The notes beneath the pieces are model-generated. The model was not told the origin of the DNA. It searched no databases and worked only from the letters and a program-made list of their open reading frames with translations. A stretch of DNA of 10,809 nt. It comes from a bacterium (GTDB lineage: Bacteria; Patescibacteriota; Microgenomatia; Woykebacterales; RBG-16-39-9b). The stretch covers positions 1-10,809 of the forward strand of contig JAUYHE010000024.1 in assembly GCA_030690175.1 (NCBI GenBank). The letters run 5' to 3'. The position numbers were made by a program, and so were the translations under genes. Below are positions 9,731-10,809 of the stretch, piece after piece; positions within the stretch are counted from its first letter, which is position 1, and each line of letters starts with the position of its first letter.

Positions 9731-10809
9731 TTATTCGTCTTTTTTCTCTTTAGTGGATTTGCTGATCTTGCTTTGTCTTCTCCACCAAACCAAACCAACT
9801 GCTAAAAGGGCGGCTATTAAACCTAAGACAAAAACGCCCGAGTATGTCGCTACCTGAACTGGCACGCTGGTGGAAGCTGCGGCAACTTTGACTTTAAATT
9901 CCTGGATTTTATCCGGTTTTTGCTCTTCACTAACAGTTATTGTTTGAGCCAAAACCTGCCCCTCTACTGTAACCTGCACGGAATGCACTCCTGAAGCTAA
10001 ATCTCCAAACACCACTACCCCATTCTGATCAGTAGTTGCTTTTTCCAAACCAGGAGTCAAATTAACCTTCACATTGGCCAGCGGTCTCCCATCAGCATCA
10101 ACAATTTTCAGTTTTACCTTGTAACCTTTGGTCTTAAAGCTATACACCTCGCTCTTTACCTCATTTCCAGCTGCATCGACGCTTTTTATTTGGTAGTAAT
10201 AAGTGCTGCCTGGAAAAAGTAGTTTGGTGGACAAAGCTATATTATGAGCGGTGGCTAAGTTCGTGCTAGAAGCAATCAAACCTAATTTTTTGGAAGGTCC
10301 GTATTCAACAATTGAACTCGCTTTTTCGTTCGTCTTCCAAGAAACATTAGCTGTATTTAAACCAATGTTTACAATTTTTATATCGGAAATTTTAGGTGCG
10401 GTTGTGTCTTTTGGTACTGGTGTTGGCGGTGGTGGCGGCTGCGTAAACATATAAGTTCCGCCGCTTGTTGCCGAAACGATTACCGTCCCAGCTCTGTCGG
10501 CTTCGGTACCGCCAACGAAACTGACGGTAGCGCTTCCAGAAGTTACCCTTGCTTTGAAAGAAATAGTAGCCACAAGCAAGTCGCCGCTTTTTGCCGATAT
10601 AGTTCCCCGGCCCATCCGCACACTTCCTCCCCCACCACTACCCTCAGCTTGGATTTCAAAAGACGTTCCACCGTAACTAAGCCCCAAAAAATCCAGTTTA
10701 TCGGCTGGATAGGAAAGGTTGGCTTGGACAGTATCGACACTAGCACCACCTGTGTTTACCCTTACCGAAACGTAAAAAGTAGAGCCCTGATAAACACTTT
10801 GGCCGGAGG
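9731..10809 (-). CDS. Membrane-anchored cohesin/FN3 surface protein (N-terminal part outside window)
   Basis: The frame is open to the window edge, so only the C-terminal 358 residues are seen. Visible residues 1-120 resemble a cohesin domain (QGSTFYVSVRVNTGG, VDTVQANLSYPADKLDFLG, ATISFKARV, GTVIVSATSGGTYMF). A proline linker (124-131) follows, then a fibronectin type III-like domain (134-226; APKISDIKIVN...VSWKTNEKASSIVEYG...YYYQIKSVDAAGNE), a carboxypeptidase-regulatory-like beta domain (228-308; VDADGRPLANVKVNL...TTDQNGVVVFGDL), one membrane helix (322-342) and a basic tail. The topology predicts an outward-facing protein anchored at its C-terminus, plausibly for adhesion or binding of dockerin-type or other ligands. 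It is transcribed in the same direction as the glycosyltransferase, 92 nt upstream of it. Confidence 0.8.
   Translation of the reverse strand, partial: SGQSVYQGSTFYVSVRVNTGGASVDTVQANLSYPADKLDFLGLSYGGTSFEIQAEGSGGGGSVRMGRGTISAKSGDLLVATISFKARVTSGSATVSFVGGTEADRAGTVIVSATSGGTYMFTQPPPPPTPVPKDTTAPKISDIKIVNIGLNTANVSWKTNEKASSIVEYGPSKKLGLIASSTNLATAHNIALSTKLLFPGSTYYYQIKSVDAAGNEVKSEVYSFKTKGYKVKLKIVDADGRPLANVKVNLTPGLEKATTDQNGVVVFGDLASGVHSVQVTVEGQVLAQTITVSEEQKPDKIQEFKVKVAAASTSVPVQVATYSGVFVLGLIAALLAVGLVWWRRQSKISKSTKEKKDE

Overview
The window looks like chromosomal DNA of a bacterium, most likely a member of the Candidate Phyla Radiation (Patescibacteria). This is inference from several traits seen together: near-leaderless promoters with few Shine-Dalgarno sites, a fused deformylase-formyltransferase gene, ribosomal proteins with lysine- and glutamate-rich N-terminal extensions, many short intergenic palindromes, and a surface protein with cohesin and FN3 domains. 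TGA works as a normal stop (uL11, uL1 and the M50 protease all end on it), which argues against the UGA-glycine lineages. I cannot place it below phylum level.

Layout. Bases 1-287 hold the end of an unidentified gene, a diverged second copy of that end, and two copies of a double-hairpin repeat. Bases 297-1598 carry a Def-Fmt fusion that meets bL28 (rpmB, minus strand) tail to tail. After a repeat-bearing spacer comes a site-2 (M50) protease at 2019-2654. Bases 2691-2945 look like a free-standing structured RNA gene with its own promoter and a bidirectional terminator. A single-domain response regulator follows on the minus strand.

Bases 3503-8165 form the core information-processing block: a strong promoter, tRNA-Thr(GGU), tRNA-Tyr, tRNA-Thr(UGU), rpmG, tRNA-Trp, secE, nusG, rplK, rplA, then an internal promoter with an L10 leader, rplJ and rplL. 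The order echoes the widespread bacterial arrangement tRNA-Thr/Tyr/Gly/Thr - tuf - (rpmG - tRNA-Trp) - secE - nusG - rplKAJL - rpoBC, but tRNA-Gly, tuf and rpoBC are absent. The block is regulated at least by an L10 autoregulatory leader in which the ribosome binding site of rplJ lies inside the terminator-like hairpin.

The most unusual object is around tRNA-Thr(UGU). That intact tRNA lies inside the two halves of another tRNA-like gene (3731-3942), whose T-loop is itself interrupted by a 36-nt copy of the double-hairpin repeat. The repeat occurs about seven times in the intergenic parts of the window. A different AT-rich palindromic element separates rplK from rplA.

Bases 8166-10809 are minus-strand envelope genes: a GT-C type membrane glycosyltransferase and the C-terminal part of a membrane-anchored cohesin/FN3 surface protein that runs off the window.
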